Shown: positions 17,618 to 26,662 of the stretch, in pieces
Position numbering within the stretch: position 1 is the stretch's first letter
Layout: each line of letters starts with the position of its first letter
DNA from: Rhodopila sp.
GTDB lineage: Bacteria; Pseudomonadota; Alphaproteobacteria; Acetobacterales; Acetobacteraceae
Reading direction: 5' to 3'
Length of the DNA: 35,133 nt
NCBI GenBank assembly: GCA_031291715.1
Contig: JARLIN010000512.1
Location: 1 to 35,133, forward strand
Position numbers and translations under genes: made by a program
The notes under the pieces: generated by a model
Seen by the model: the letters and a program-made list of their open reading frames with translations, nothing else
Told to the model about the DNA's origin: nothing
Database searches by the model: none

Positions 17618-18536
17618 ATGCCGGATGGGCTACCCGTTTTTTGGCCGTGTCCACTGTCCGAACGAAGAATGGCTTGCACGCACCGCGCCTGAACCGGCGC
17701 TGGAGCCCGATCTGCCAATTGTCGATACGCACGTCCACCTATGGCATTTCGGTGAATGCGCACCCTATTTCGTGCCGGAATATGCCCGCGACCTGGAAGC
17801 ATCGGGCCACAACGTAGAAGCTTCAGTGTTCGTCGAGTGCCACGCCATGTATCGCGCGGACGGGCCCGAGCATTTGAAATGCGTCGGTGAGACCGAATTC
17901 GCCGCGGGTATGGCGGCAATGAGGGCGAGCGGCAAATATACCAAATCCCGGGTGGCCGCCGGTATCGATGCCAGCATCTTTCATCCTCAGATTCCGGACG
18001 TCATTTCGCTGGCGAAGGCTCATCCGGCCGCCAACATCGTACTGATCCATTGCGGGAGTCCGATCGGCCATAGCGCGTATGCAGGCAAGGAAGCCGAAGT
18101 CCACGGGTTCTGGCTCGCGGGCATGAAGGAGCTCACCAAATGCCCAAACGTCTCTGTGAAGATGGGCGGATTACTGATCAACATCGGCAATTTCGATTTC
18201 ACCACCGCGCCCCTCCCGCCTGATTCGGCCACGCTCGCCTCACTTTGGCGCCCCTACATCGAACCATGCATCGAAATCTTCGGCGCAGAACGTTGCATGT
18301 TCGCCTCCAACTTCCCGGTCGATAAGGCGGTTGCCCGCTACGGCACGATCTGGAACGTCTTCAAGCGCATCACCGCCGGGTGCTCGGATGAAGAAAAGCG
18401 AGCGCTGTACAGCGGCACCGCGAAGCGCGTGTGTCGCCATGCCACGTTCGGAGACCAGCGATATCGTCCCTCCCCGTGGCTGGTACGGCGGGCGCGACTA
18501 TCACTACCTCTGTCGGCACCCGACCGGGTAGGCTGA
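17618..18536 (+). pseudogene. Amidohydrolase-2 family metal-dependent hydrolase, apparently decayed
   Basis: The frame from 17625 encodes a TIM-barrel amidohydrolase-2 protein: DTHVHLWHF (metal-binding HxH), LIHCGSP, PNVSVKMGG, then RCMFASNFPVDK near the end. Two defects are visible. First, the ATG with a proper ribosome site (AAAGGA, then ATGCCGGATGG at 17618) is one base out of frame; removing one G in GATGGGCTA would give MPDGYPFFGRV. Second, RVAAGI joins directly to DASIFHPQIPDV, where family members have about 70 more residues, including one wall of the barrel and a substrate region. The C-terminal tail after GTAKRV is also unlike the family. The bracketing parts are well preserved, so decay is recent. 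The intact protein would be a hydrolase or decarboxylase of a cyclic acid or lactone. Confidence 0.7.
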
Positions 18537-18576
18537 TCGGAATAGCTCTGGACTAACACCTGACGGAGACAGACCA

Positions 18577-18954
18577 ATGGCAACTTGGACGCCCGTAGAA
18601 CTCGACAAGATCGGCGCCGCGGAGGAACTGCGGATTTCAACCTTCCGACGCGACGGCACGCTGCGCAATCCGGTTACCATTTGGGTCGTCCGGTATGACG
18701 ACGACCTATACATCCGGTCCGCACACGGTGCGACCGCCACCTGGTTCAGGGGCACCCAGGCTCGTAGCGACGGCCACATCCAGGCTGGCGGTATCGATAA
18801 GGATGTGAACTTTCAGTCCGTTGACCCCGCATTGAATGACCAGATCGATGCGGTGTATCGCACCAAGTATCGACGACATGGCGCGCAGTATGTGAACATG
18901 GTGGTGACAGCCGACGCTCGCGCCACGACGCTGAAGCTGATGCCTCGATCCTAG
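18577..18954 (+). CDS. DUF2255 family protein
   Basis: A 125-residue protein, MATWTPVELDKIGAAEELRISTFRRDGTLRNPVTIWVV onward, with the split-barrel pattern of the DUF2255 family (distantly like FMN-binding nitroreductase or pyridoxamine-oxidase folds, though no cofactor motif is proven). Conserved parts seen are YIRSAHGATATWFRGTQA and a long beta-rich middle. GACGGAGACAG precedes the ATG. It follows the decayed amidohydrolase by 40 bases on the same strand and could be transcribed from the same sigma-54 promoter. Function unknown. The 280 bases after it (18955-19233) hold only a terminator-like hairpin for the convergent gene. Confidence 0.8.
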   Translation: MATWTPVELDKIGAAEELRISTFRRDGTLRNPVTIWVVRYDDDLYIRSAHGATATWFRGTQARSDGHIQAGGIDKDVNFQSVDPALNDQIDAVYRTKYRRHGAQYVNMVVTADARATTLKLMPRS

Positions 18955-19203
18955 ACGGCGCACGGGACTCCCACCGCGATCGGCATCTTGATCCGGTGCC
19001 GTTCTTGCCTGCGCACTATCCAACAAACTCTGAGAGCCCCGGGGGCGAAGATGGATTCGAAGACTTACGATCATATCGTCACATGCCGACCGTCCCCTCA
19101 GGCAATACAAGCATTCCCTGCATGATGATCGGCAAGAAATGCGCCGATATGGTTTTGGCGGACGCGGCCCGACGCGATCGGCGGGAAAGCGATCTGGCGA
19201 GAG

Positions 19204-19225
19204 GGCGGGACCGGCAGGCCCCGCC
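19204..19225 (-). terminator. Possible terminator of the acyl-CoA synthetase gene
   Basis: GGCGGG and CCCGCC form a 6-bp GC stem with a 10-base loop, 9 bases beyond the synthetase stop on its strand. No T-run is present. Confidence 0.35.
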
Positions 19226-19233
19226 TATCCTGG

Positions 19234-21345
19234 TCAGTGATTGGGCTTCCCTGAAACGGTGCCCAGGAAGTCAACCGCCGCCAGCCCTTTTCCCGCCGGA
19301 CGTACCATCACCGGATTGATCTCCGCCTCCGCCAGGTCAGGCGTCGCCAGGATCATGTGGCCGAAGCGGACAGCGGCTTTGATCAGCGCGTCAATATCGG
19401 CTCGCGGGGCACCGCGGAACCCTTCCAGTAGAGTCCATAGCTTCAGCTTTCGCAGTGCGGCCCCAACCTGCTCGGGCGTAACCGGCAGCGCGAGATAGGT
19501 GACGTCACGATACAGCTCGATCGCGACGCCCCCCGACCCGATTGAAAGGACGGGTCCGAAATCTGTGTTACGCAGACTGGACAGCACCACCTCGACCACG
19601 TCGGTGATCATTTCCTGCACGAGCACGCCTGCATCCGGTTTGCCAAGCTTCGCGCGGAACGCGGCGGCGTGGGCATCGACATCCTCGGCTGTCTGCACCC
19701 GCAATTTCACCAGACCCAATTCTGTTTTGTGTTCGGCGTCCGACGGTAGGACCTTGACCACAAGCGGCCAGTTCATGTCCGCGCAGATCTCGGCCGCCTT
19801 ATCGCCAGGCCTCAGGACTTTCCATTTCGCCGGCGTGACACCACTTTCCTCCAGGAAGGACATTGTGTCCTCCCAGGAGACAGGTGCCGGCCGCTTGCCG
19901 ATGGTCTCATCTCGCTCGGCGAGTGTGCTGGCGGACATCCGCTTGCGGTCATAAATCCACCGCAGGGCGCGCATCGTGGTCGATGGATCTTGCGACAGCA
20001 GGATGCCCTCCTTCATGAATTCCGCTCGGACCTCCGGCGATGCCATATTGACGGCGAAGGAGATAATCACCGGCAGTCCATCGCGGGCCGCGGCCTTGAA
20101 TGCGTCGGCATTTTCAGTGAGGTCGCGCATGCCGCCGCTGGCGAACTGCACAACAATCGCCTCGGTGCGCGGGTCAGTGCTGAGCACCGCGACCGTATCC
20201 CGAAACAGATTAGGGAACGCTCGGATTTGGCCGGTCAGGTCAACCGGGTTGGCCTTCCTGGCGAACTCGGGCAGGAAGGTCTCCAGCTTCGCCGCCGTAT
20301 CGGGGCTGAATTCCGCCAACGGCACGCCGAATTCGTCGGCATGGTCGGCTAGCAACGCACCCGCGCCACCCGACGAACCCATGATCGATACACCGCCCTT
20401 GGGATCGCCAGATACCCGCGGCGGCGGCAGGACCGTCAGCACTTCCAGGGCCGCCATGGCTTCCAGCAGACTTTCGACCACGATCACGCCTGCCTGTGCG
20501 AGAACATCGAGGTAGATCCCATACCTCGACGCGATCTTGCCTGTGTGCGAGGCCGTCGCCTCCTGGCCAGACGCGGAACGACCGGCCTTCAACATCACAA
20601 TCTGCACGTTACGTTCGCGCGCCCGGGCGGCCAATGGCAGCAGTCGCGCGGCGTTGTTCAGGCCCTCGACGTAAAGCGCGACGGCGTTGACATCCTCCTG
20701 CTCGATGATCCAGCCGAGGGCATCCAGCGCGTCAAGGCAGGTCTCGTTGCCGACGCTGACAATATAGGAACAGCCGAGCCCGCTTTGTTGCAGGTGGTTG
20801 CCGATCGCACCCGCCAAGGCGCCGCTCTGGCTGATAACCGCGATCGGCGCGTGCTGGATCGAGTCTAGCGCAATCGCCGCCCCCCCGAAGGTGAGCATGG
20901 TCTTGGCCTTGACCGACCACACACCCTGACCATTGGCGCCGAGCACCGCGATACCGTGCTTGCGTGCAGCCTCGGCGAGGCGGCGGGCGTGTTCCTTGCC
21001 TGACTCCACTTCCTCGAACCCGGCGCTGTAGACGATGGCGCAGCGAACGCCCTTCGCCCCACACTCTTCGATAATGCCGGGCACCGTCGCCGCGGGGGTG
21101 ATAATGAGCGCCACATCAGGCGTTTCCGGAAGCTCCGCCAGCGACTTGTAGGCCTTCAAACCTTCGATTTCGCTATGGCTCGGGGTCACCGGATAGACCC
21201 GCCCCGGAAAGCCGTGCTTTAACACGACGCGGACCAGCGTGTTACGCGCAGTCCCGCGGTTTGGCGAAGCGCCCACGATCGCGATGCTTTGCGCGCGAAA
21301 GATCTCGTCCAAAGCTGGTGCTGTGAAATCGGCTTGGCGCTGCAT
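19234..21345 (-). CDS. ADP-forming acyl-CoA synthetase (acetate--CoA ligase family)
   Basis: This 703-residue fused enzyme makes an acyl-CoA from acid, CoA and ATP via a phosphohistidine. The domain order is an N-terminal CoA-binding Rossmann domain (SIAIVGASPNRG, residues about 19-30), a succinyl-CoA-ligase-like middle with the candidate phosphohistidine in ATASHTGKIAS, and a C-terminal ATP-grasp domain (VLVQEMITDVVEVVLSSLR, GSGGVAIELYRD). The start at 21345 is chosen because the conserved protein begins there and GAGGG precedes it; the frame stays open another 160 codons without similarity. It is divergent from the substrate-binding-protein operon and has its own sigma-54 promoter 83 bases upstream. 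It may activate the imported acid or recover CoA ester energy. Confidence 0.9.
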   Translation of the reverse strand: MQRQADFTAPALDEIFRAQSIAIVGASPNRGTARNTLVRVVLKHGFPGRVYPVTPSHSEIEGLKAYKSLAELPETPDVALIITPAATVPGIIEECGAKGVRCAIVYSAGFEEVESGKEHARRLAEAARKHGIAVLGANGQGVWSVKAKTMLTFGGAAIALDSIQHAPIAVISQSGALAGAIGNHLQQSGLGCSYIVSVGNETCLDALDALGWIIEQEDVNAVALYVEGLNNAARLLPLAARARERNVQIVMLKAGRSASGQEATASHTGKIASRYGIYLDVLAQAGVIVVESLLEAMAALEVLTVLPPPRVSGDPKGGVSIMGSSGGAGALLADHADEFGVPLAEFSPDTAAKLETFLPEFARKANPVDLTGQIRAFPNLFRDTVAVLSTDPRTEAIVVQFASGGMRDLTENADAFKAAARDGLPVIISFAVNMASPEVRAEFMKEGILLSQDPSTTMRALRWIYDRKRMSASTLAERDETIGKRPAPVSWEDTMSFLEESGVTPAKWKVLRPGDKAAEICADMNWPLVVKVLPSDAEHKTELGLVKLRVQTAEDVDAHAAAFRAKLGKPDAGVLVQEMITDVVEVVLSSLRNTDFGPVLSIGSGGVAIELYRDVTYLALPVTPEQVGAALRKLKLWTLLEGFRGAPRADIDALIKAAVRFGHMILATPDLAEAEINPVMVRPAGKGLAAVDFLGTVSGKPNH

Positions 21346-21427
21346 ATACCCTCGTCCCCGTTTCCTCGCGTTCTGACGAACGGCAGATCCCGTGCCGCCA
21401 GAAGGTGACATGTCCTCTCTGCCAATG

Positions 21428-21443
21428 AGCAAGGGGCGTGCCA
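21428..21443 (-). promoter_or_regulatory. Sigma-54 promoter for the ADP-forming synthetase
   Basis: On the minus strand the sequence is TGGCACGCCCCTTGCT, a perfect TGGCAC-N5-TTGCT. Transcription would start near 21416, about 70 bases before the ATG. Confidence 0.87.
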
Positions 21444-21497
21444 AACCCGGGGTACAGCGCACGCACCCAGGTTCGGCCCGACGATCAGCAGACGCAG

Positions 21498-21514
21498 TGT
21501 CCCTCCCGGAAACA
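21498..21514. promoter_or_regulatory. Predicted activator site (TGT-N11-ACA) between divergent promoters
   Basis: TGTCCCTCCCGGAAACA keeps TGTC and ACA of the dyad. It sits 55 bases from the minus-strand and 83 bases from the plus-strand sigma-54 promoter, so one site could serve both. Confidence 0.55.
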
Positions 21515-21596
21515 TGCGTCTTCCTCGCACACACATTGTCGGTCGACGTGACCCATAAAGCGCCATTCAAGGCGCCGCCAAGTCGGCGACAGGCAA

Positions 21597-21612
21597 TGGC
21601 ACGCGCCTTGCT
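21597..21612 (+). promoter_or_regulatory. Sigma-54 promoter for the substrate-binding-protein operon
   Basis: TGGCACGCGCCTTGCT is a perfect match to TGGCAC-N5-TTGCT. Transcription would start near 21624, just ahead of the GGGAGGAG ribosome site of the gene at 21650. Confidence 0.9.
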
Positions 21613-21649
21613 GTGCGTCTCCTGAGAAATTCTTTTGGGAGGAGCGAAC

Positions 21650-22873
21650 ATGCACATCAACCGCCGCGCCGCCTTGACCGGTGGCGCCGCCCTGGCCCTT
21701 GCGTCATCGAAACGGGGCCGCGCCCAGGCAAGACCCACTATCAGGCTTGGGGCCTTAGTAGATATGAGCGGCGAATATAGCGCCAACACCGGCCCAAATG
21801 CCGTGGTATGTGCGCGACAGGCGGTTACCGAGTTCAACGCGTCTTCTCACGGGTTCGATGTCGAGTTGATCCAGGCAGATCACCAGAACAAGCCGGACAT
21901 CGGAGCGTCCATCGCTCGCCAGTGGTGCGACCAGGGTATCGACGCGATTGTTGCTGTCCCCACGTCCTCGGTGGCGCTGGCGGTAGCAGAGGTCGCGAAA
22001 GAAAAAAACAAGGTCATGTTAGGCAGTGAGTCATCCACGGCTGCCCTGACCGACACACAATGTAGTCCCAATACAGTTATTTGGAGTCTCGATACCTATA
22101 GCCTCGCTTATGCACTCGGCACTGCCGTGGTGAAGCGGGGCGGAATGAGTTGGTTCTTTGTCGCCGCGGATTACGCGTTCGGGCATGGCATCTCAGAGCT
22201 GGCGTCCGACATCGTAAAAAAGGCCGGCGGTAGCGTTAAGGGAACCATCTTCCATCCATTCCCTGGTACAACCGACTTCTCGTCATACCTGCAGACAGCG
22301 CAGGCGTCGGGGGCTCAAGTGCTGTGTCTCGCAAACGGGGGCACGGATACCCAGAATTGCATCAAACAGGCGCACGAGTTCGGCCTGACGGAGACGATGA
22401 CGATCGCTCCGCTGATCGCGGTTATCGGAGACATCCATTCGCTGGGAGACCTTGGCGCCGGCCTCGACGTTGTGTCGAGTTTCTATTGGGATTTCAACGA
22501 CCGCAGCCGCGCTTTTGCCCGCCGCGTGCTTCCAAATATGGTCGATCATGCCTATCCTAATTGGTTCTTCGCCTCCACCTACAGCCTGACGCTGCATTAT
22601 CTGAAGACGGTGGCGGCAATGGGTGCGAGCGAAGCGAAGAAAAGCGGACGAGATACTGTTGCACGCATGAAGGGTATTCCCACTGACGATGATGCGTTTG
22701 GTCAGGGCCGTATTCGGGCAGATGGGCGAGGCGAATTCCCGGCCTATCTGTTTCGGACCAAGGCACCGTCCAAGCCAGGTGGGTGGGACCTGTACGAACA
22801 CCTGGAGACCATTCCAGCGTCAGAGGCACTCCACCCACTGAACCCCAAATGCGTTTTCCCGATAACGACCTGA
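21650..22873 (+). CDS. ABC transporter substrate-binding protein, branched-chain amino acid type
   Basis: A 407-residue periplasmic binding protein of the LivK-like family (Peripla_BP_6). It has a Tat-like signal (NRRAALTGGAALALA, cleavage near GRAQA), then TIRLGALVDMSGEYSANTGPNA, a typical mature start. SWFFVAADYAFGH and TDFSSYLQTAQAS are shared with the second binding protein at 26663. GGGAGGAG precedes the ATG. No permease or ATPase gene is in the window, so it may use a shared transporter core. It heads an operon with crotonase, MaoC and probably the sigma-54 activator, and likely captures the carboxylic acid the pathway degrades. Confidence 0.92.
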   Translation: MHINRRAALTGGAALALASSKRGRAQARPTIRLGALVDMSGEYSANTGPNAVVCARQAVTEFNASSHGFDVELIQADHQNKPDIGASIARQWCDQGIDAIVAVPTSSVALAVAEVAKEKNKVMLGSESSTAALTDTQCSPNTVIWSLDTYSLAYALGTAVVKRGGMSWFFVAADYAFGHGISELASDIVKKAGGSVKGTIFHPFPGTTDFSSYLQTAQASGAQVLCLANGGTDTQNCIKQAHEFGLTETMTIAPLIAVIGDIHSLGDLGAGLDVVSSFYWDFNDRSRAFARRVLPNMVDHAYPNWFFASTYSLTLHYLKTVAAMGASEAKKSGRDTVARMKGIPTDDDAFGQGRIRADGRGEFPAYLFRTKAPSKPGGWDLYEHLETIPASEALHPLNPKCVFPITT

Positions 22874-22897
22874 CCCACGGAGCGCGAGGAGACGCTG

Positions 22898-23683
22898 ATG
22901 AGCGACTTTGAAGACATACTCTACACAATCAACAACGGCGTCGCGACGATCGCCATCAACCGGCCAGAGAAACTCAACTCCGTAACGGCGCAGTCGTTGC
23001 AAGAGATTGAAGCGGCCTTCGACATGGCTGGAAAGGATCCCGCTGTGGGCGTCGTCGTCCTGACGGGGACCGGCGAGAAATCGTTCTGCACCGGCGCCGA
23101 CGTCTCGTGGCAGAAGGCAGGAAAAATGGGGCGGACCGGCGCAGCGGCGTATTCCCCGCCCTATATGATCATCTCCCGCTGCCCGAAGCCTGTCATCGCG
23201 CGCGTCAACGGCTATGCGATTGGCGGCGGCCACCACTTCGCGTATTTCTGCGACTTCACCATCGCCGCCGAACACGCGATGTTCGGTCAAAGCGAGCCGC
23301 GCGTCGCCTATCCGGCTGGCGGACCCGTGGTGAACTATCTCACCCGCATCGTCGGTCACAAACGCGCCCGCGAGATGTGGATGCTCGGCCGCCGGTACAC
23401 CGCCAAACAGATGATGGATTGGGGACTGGTGAATGCCGTCGTCCCGATGGCGGAACTGGATGCGGAGGTCGCGCGCTGGTGCGACGAATTGCTCGCCGTG
23501 TCCCCGACCTGCCTGAAAATCTACAAAGCCTCTTTCATCGAGGAATTCGAGGACTTGCTCGGCCAGGCCGACTTCCTCCGCCGCTGGATGGTGCCAACCG
23601 AATTCTGGGAGTCCGAACAGAAGGAAGGCACCAGCGCGTTTATCGAGAAGCGGAAAGCCGATTTCTCTCGGTTCCGTAAGTAA
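22898..23683 (+). CDS. Crotonase-family enzyme, MenB/BadI-like but with altered active site
   Basis: A 261-residue crotonase-fold protein (hexameric CoA-ester enzyme). The oxyanion-hole loops are clear: SFCTGADVSW and YAIGGGHH. Overall it reads like MenB and BadI (GHKRAREMWMLGRRYTAKQ, DWGLVNAVVP, terminal RKADFSRFRK), enzymes of ring closure or ring opening. However, in FGQSEPRVAYPAGG the Asp that MenB and BadI use (SFDGG in MenB) is replaced by Ala, while a Glu sits where hydratases and hydroxycinnamoyl-CoA lyases carry their catalytic acid. The reaction could thus be hydration, hydration/retro-aldol or hydrolysis. It lies 24 bases after the binding-protein gene. Confidence 0.88.
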   Translation: MSDFEDILYTINNGVATIAINRPEKLNSVTAQSLQEIEAAFDMAGKDPAVGVVVLTGTGEKSFCTGADVSWQKAGKMGRTGAAAYSPPYMIISRCPKPVIARVNGYAIGGGHHFAYFCDFTIAAEHAMFGQSEPRVAYPAGGPVVNYLTRIVGHKRAREMWMLGRRYTAKQMMDWGLVNAVVPMAELDAEVARWCDELLAVSPTCLKIYKASFIEEFEDLLGQADFLRRWMVPTEFWESEQKEGTSAFIEKRKADFSRFRK

Positions 23684-23721
23684 ACCCCTGAGTATCACAA
23701 CACCCAAAAGGGAGTTACAAT

Positions 23722-24186
23722 ATGACGTCGACCAGACGGGGACTGTATTGGGAGGATTTCGAGGTGGGTCGGGTCATCAGCACCCCCGCCCGCACGATCA
23801 CCTCCACCGACATCGTGAATTTCGCATGCTTGTCCGGCGATTTCAACGAAGTGCACACGAACTGGGAATACTGCAAGACCACGCCATTCGGCGAACCAAT
23901 CGCGCATGGACCGCTCGTCTATGCCATCATGGGCGGCTTGCAGTACGCCAGCGGCGTCAACGATGGCACCTTGCTAGCCCTTGTGCAGGTCGATAAGTGG
24001 CGCATGCTCGCGCCGGTCAAACATGGCGATACGCTGCATGTTGAGGCGACGGTGATCGACCGCAAAGCGTCAAGCAAGCCGGATCGCGGCACTGTTACCC
24101 TGAAGCGCCAATTCCTTCGCCAGGACGGCGTCGTCGTGCAGGAGATGGAGGTGACACTGCTCTACCGCCGCCGGCCCGCGGAGTAG
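23722..24186 (+). CDS. MaoC-like (R)-specific enoyl-CoA hydratase/dehydratase
   Basis: This 154-residue hot-dog-fold protein adds or removes water on an enoyl-CoA or a related thioester. The hydratase motif is visible as SGDFNEVHTNWEYCKTTPFG (catalytic Asp and His, residues about 39-44), followed by IAHGPLVYAIMGGL. AAAGGGAG lies before the ATG. It follows the crotonase by 38 bases and is followed by two stacked hairpins, then the activator gene. It likely acts on the same CoA-bound intermediates as the neighbouring crotonases. Confidence 0.9.
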   Translation: MTSTRRGLYWEDFEVGRVISTPARTITSTDIVNFACLSGDFNEVHTNWEYCKTTPFGEPIAHGPLVYAIMGGLQYASGVNDGTLLALVQVDKWRMLAPVKHGDTLHVEATVIDRKASSKPDRGTVTLKRQFLRQDGVVVQEMEVTLLYRRRPAE

Positions 24187-24191
24187 GTGTG

Positions 24192-24230
24192 CCGCCGAAG
24201 GACGGCGGGAGCCATCCTTGGATGGCTCCC
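24192..24230 (+). terminator. Two tandem hairpins after the MaoC gene
   Basis: CCGCCG-AAGGA-CGGCGG (24192-24208) is followed by a perfect 11-bp stem GGGAGCCATCC-TT-GGATGGCTCCC (24207-24230). They overlap by two bases, so they compete. No T-run follows. They may partly terminate or attenuate the operon before the activator gene. Confidence 0.55.
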
Positions 24231-24282
24231 TCCCCTCCCGATCCGGCGGTGGTTGCATTTGCCTGGGGGCAGGGTATTTAGT

Positions 24283-24299
24283 TGTCCGCCATGGCGACA
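24283..24299. promoter_or_regulatory. Predicted activator site upstream of the activator gene itself
   Basis: TGTCCGCCATGGCGACA is the most symmetrical copy of the dyad. It lies 48 bases before the activator ATG, with no sigma-54 promoter beside it, which suits autorepression or autoregulation. Confidence 0.6.
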
Positions 24300-24346
24300 G
24301 ATTCCGACATAAGAATGCCGCCAACGCCGAGAGGAAGGTCCAACCA

Positions 24347-25999
24347 ATGGAATCGACGAACCCTGCCATTAAGGGTGTCGTTATCGTGGACAGCTCAGGT
24401 CGTATCGCCCTGACGATCGGCGTGGGTGCCGATCGCCGTGTCCGCGCGCTGGCTGGAGACGCTGAATGGCTAGACGAAGCGCGTAAGCGGCGACTCCAGC
24501 CGCTGATCTTTGATAACGCCGACTACGTCCTGCTGGTGACCCATTTCCAGGAAGGCGACCTGATCGTCATCAGTGAACCGCCCGGACAAACCCTGCTGGA
24601 TTTCATTGGCTCCGTCGACTTCGCCTACGAAATCATCGACCGTCTGCTGTCCGATCCGTTTGAGGGCATGACGGTCATCGATAACAAGAAGCGGCTGCGC
24701 TACATCTCGCCGGTGCACGAGAAATTCTTCGGACTGCGCCACGGCGAAGCCAATGGCCGCCCAGTGCGGGATGTCATCGAGAATACCAAACTCGATCGCG
24801 TTATCGACACTGGTCGTGTTGAAATCGGAGAACTCCAGCGGGTGCGCGGTCTGGAACGCATCGTGTCGCGAATTCCGATCAAGCGCGACGGCGAGGTCAT
24901 CGGTGCCTATGGCCGGGTAATGTTCAAAGGACCCCAGCAGATAGAAGGAATTCTCCGGCGGCTGAACACCCTTGAAGGCGAGGTGGAATTCTACAAGCGC
25001 GAAGCAGCCATCCTGCGGGCACGCACCTACGGCCTGGAGAACCTGATCGGCAGCTCGCCAGCGATGCGTAACTTACGGTCCGAGATCATCAAGATCGCAC
25101 CATTGGAAATCCCGGTTCTCATACGCGGCGAAAGCGGTACTGGTAAGGAACTGGTTGCCCATTCGTTGCACCAACTCAGCCCGCGGCGTGACGCCGCGAT
25201 GGTAATGGTCAACTCCGCCGCATTGCCTGCCACGCTCGTGGAATCGGAGTTGTTCGGCTACGAGGCTGGTGCGTTCACCGGCGCTAACAAGAAGGGACGC
25301 AAAGGCAAGTTCGAACAGGCTTCAGGCGGTACGATCTTCCTCGATGAGATCGGCGACATGCCGCTTGAGGTCCAGGTCAAGCTGCTGCGGGTCTTGCAGG
25401 ACCAAATGGTGGAACGCGTCGGCGGCGACCGGCCCTACCAGGTGGACTTTCGCCTGATCACCGCGACCAACTGGGATCTCAAGCAGCTTGTCACCGAGGG
25501 CAAATTTCGGCTGGATTTGTATTATCGCATTTCCGCGCTCGTCATCGAGGTGCCACCGCTGCGTCAACGTATCGGCGATATTCCCGAACTGGCCGAAGGT
25601 TTCCTCAACGATATCGCCACGCGGCATGCCCGCCCAAAGCCGGAACTGACTTCGGACGCGCTATCCTTCCTCATGGAGCAGCGATGGCCCGGCAATGTGC
25701 GGGAACTCCGCCACGAGATCGAGCGGGCCTTTGTTTTTGCCGAAGACGGACGCATCACAACCGATGTGCTTGCACGTTATGGCGACGGCTTGTCGCAACC
25801 TCAGGAACGGCCAACCACGGTGCCGGTTGTGGTGCCGACCGAACCGACCACCATGAAGGAGGCTCTTGCCCAGGTTGAGGTCGAGGTCATTCGTCAGGCA
25901 ATGACCCGCCACAAAGGCAACAAGAAGCGGGTTGCCACCGAACTGGGTATATCGCGGTCGTATCTCTATAAAATGCTGGAGGGACACGTCGCCCACTGA
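24347..25999 (+). CDS. Sigma-54-dependent transcriptional activator, PAS-AAA+-Fis
   Basis: A 550-residue enhancer-binding protein. The N-terminal 90 residues are an unrecognised input region (no receiver Asp pattern), then a PAS domain (about 92-195) and a short coiled coil (200-225). The AAA+ domain follows, with Walker A GESGTGKE (261-268), the sigma-54 contact loop GAFTGA (308-313) and Walker [13 protein letters not shown] Fis-type HTH ends the protein ([20 protein letters not shown]). GAGAGGAAGG precedes the ATG. It presumably senses a pathway CoA ester or acid and activates the six sigma-54 promoters in this window by binding the TGT-N11-ACA sites; that link is inferred from co-location. 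Confidence 0.95.
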   Translation: MESTNPAIKGVVIVDSSGRIALTIGVGADRRVRALAGDAEWLDEARKRRLQPLIFDNADYVLLVTHFQEGDLIVISEPPGQTLLDFIGSVDFAYEIIDRLLSDPFEGMTVIDNKKRLRYISPVHEKFFGLRHGEANGRPVRDVIENTKLDRVIDTGRVEIGELQRVRGLERIVSRIPIKRDGEVIGAYGRVMFKGPQQIEGILRRLNTLEGEVEFYKREAAILRARTYGLENLIGSSPAMRNLRSEIIKIAPLEIPVLIRGESGTGKELVAHSLHQLSPRRDAAMVMVNSAALPATLVESELFGYEAGAFTGANKKGRKGKFEQASGGTIFLDEIGDMPLEVQVKLLRVLQDQMVERVGGDRPYQVDFRLITATNWDLKQLVTEGKFRLDLYYRISALVIEVPPLRQRIGDIPELAEGFLNDIATRHARPKPELTSDALSFLMEQRWPGNVRELRHEIERAFVFAEDGRITTDVLARYGDGLSQPQERPTTVPVVVPTEPTTMKEALAQVEVEVIRQAMTRHKGNKKRVATELGISRSYLYKMLEGHVAH

Positions 26000-26005
26000 T
26001 GCTCA

Positions 26006-26034
26006 CCGCAGCGGTCGCCGAACGACCACCGCGG
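26006..26034 (+). terminator. Terminator of the activator gene
   Basis: GGTCG-CCGAA-CGACC with outer CCGC/GCGG pairing forms a GC-rich hairpin 7 bases after the stop, followed by CTTTCTTT. Confidence 0.65.
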
Positions 26035-26047
26035 CTTTCTTTGCACA

Positions 26048-26662
26048 TCAGGTCAATCTGATCATGATGCTCTCGGTTTCAAGAAATGCGTCCAGCCCCT
26101 CTGGACCCATCTCACGTCCAAGACCGCTATGTTTGAATCCACCGATAGGCATGTGGCGAAGCACGGCGTCATCCCGGTAGCTGTTCACCCAAATACCGCC
26201 AGCGCGCACAGACCGGCCAAACCTCATCGCGGTGTTCAGATTGCTCGTCCAGCACCCAGCCACCAAACCGAAAATTGTTTGGTTCGCGAGTTGGATTGCC
26301 TCGTCGACGTCCTTGAACGTCAGGATGCTCCGGACGGGGCCGAAAATTTCCTGCTGCGCGATGCGCGCGTCTGGAGACACCTGGTCGAATACGGTCGGCT
26401 CCAGGAACCATCCTCGGCTGAGGTCTGGGCGATCAGGGCGTTTGCCGCCGATCAGCAGCCGTCCGGCGGACCGGCCGGCCTCGACATAGGATTCCACCCG
26501 GTTCAACTGCGTTTCGGTGACCAAGGGACCGCATGTGGTGTCTTCCGCAAACGGATCGCCCAGTTTGTTGGCGGCGACATGCGACAGGAGGCGGTCCTCG
26601 GCTACCCCGAGCGGAAGCCCTGTTTGCATTCGCGGTCCTAAGCAAGCCGATTGGGGACCGGT
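26048..26662 (-). pseudogene. Aldehyde dehydrogenase, C-terminal fragment only
   Basis: About 200 codons match the last 40% of an NAD-dependent aldehyde dehydrogenase: KLGDPFAEDTTCGPLVT, EPTVFDQV, QQEIFGPVRSILTF, IFGLVAGCWTSN, GGIWVNSYRDD and PIGGFKHSGLGREMG. The full enzyme is about 480 residues, so the Rossmann NAD-binding half is missing. The reading frame runs back to the stop codon of the binding-protein gene at 26663 and may retain the region of the catalytic Cys, but there is no start with a ribosome site. The first Met gives 193 residues. It looks like a deletion that joined the end of the binding-protein gene to the middle of the dehydrogenase gene. It was probably part of the catabolic pathway. 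Confidence 0.8.

Noticed and set aside
18439-18531. 30-codon frame MPRSETSDIV... at the end of the amidohydrolase
   Set aside because: It reads tidily to a stop but has no ribosome site and no recognised family. It could be the displaced end of a neighbouring gene, not enough to call.
24250-24275. TGGTTGCATTTGC as a sigma-54 promoter for the activator gene
   Set aside because: The spacing between GG and GC is 8 bases, incompatible with sigma-54 recognition.
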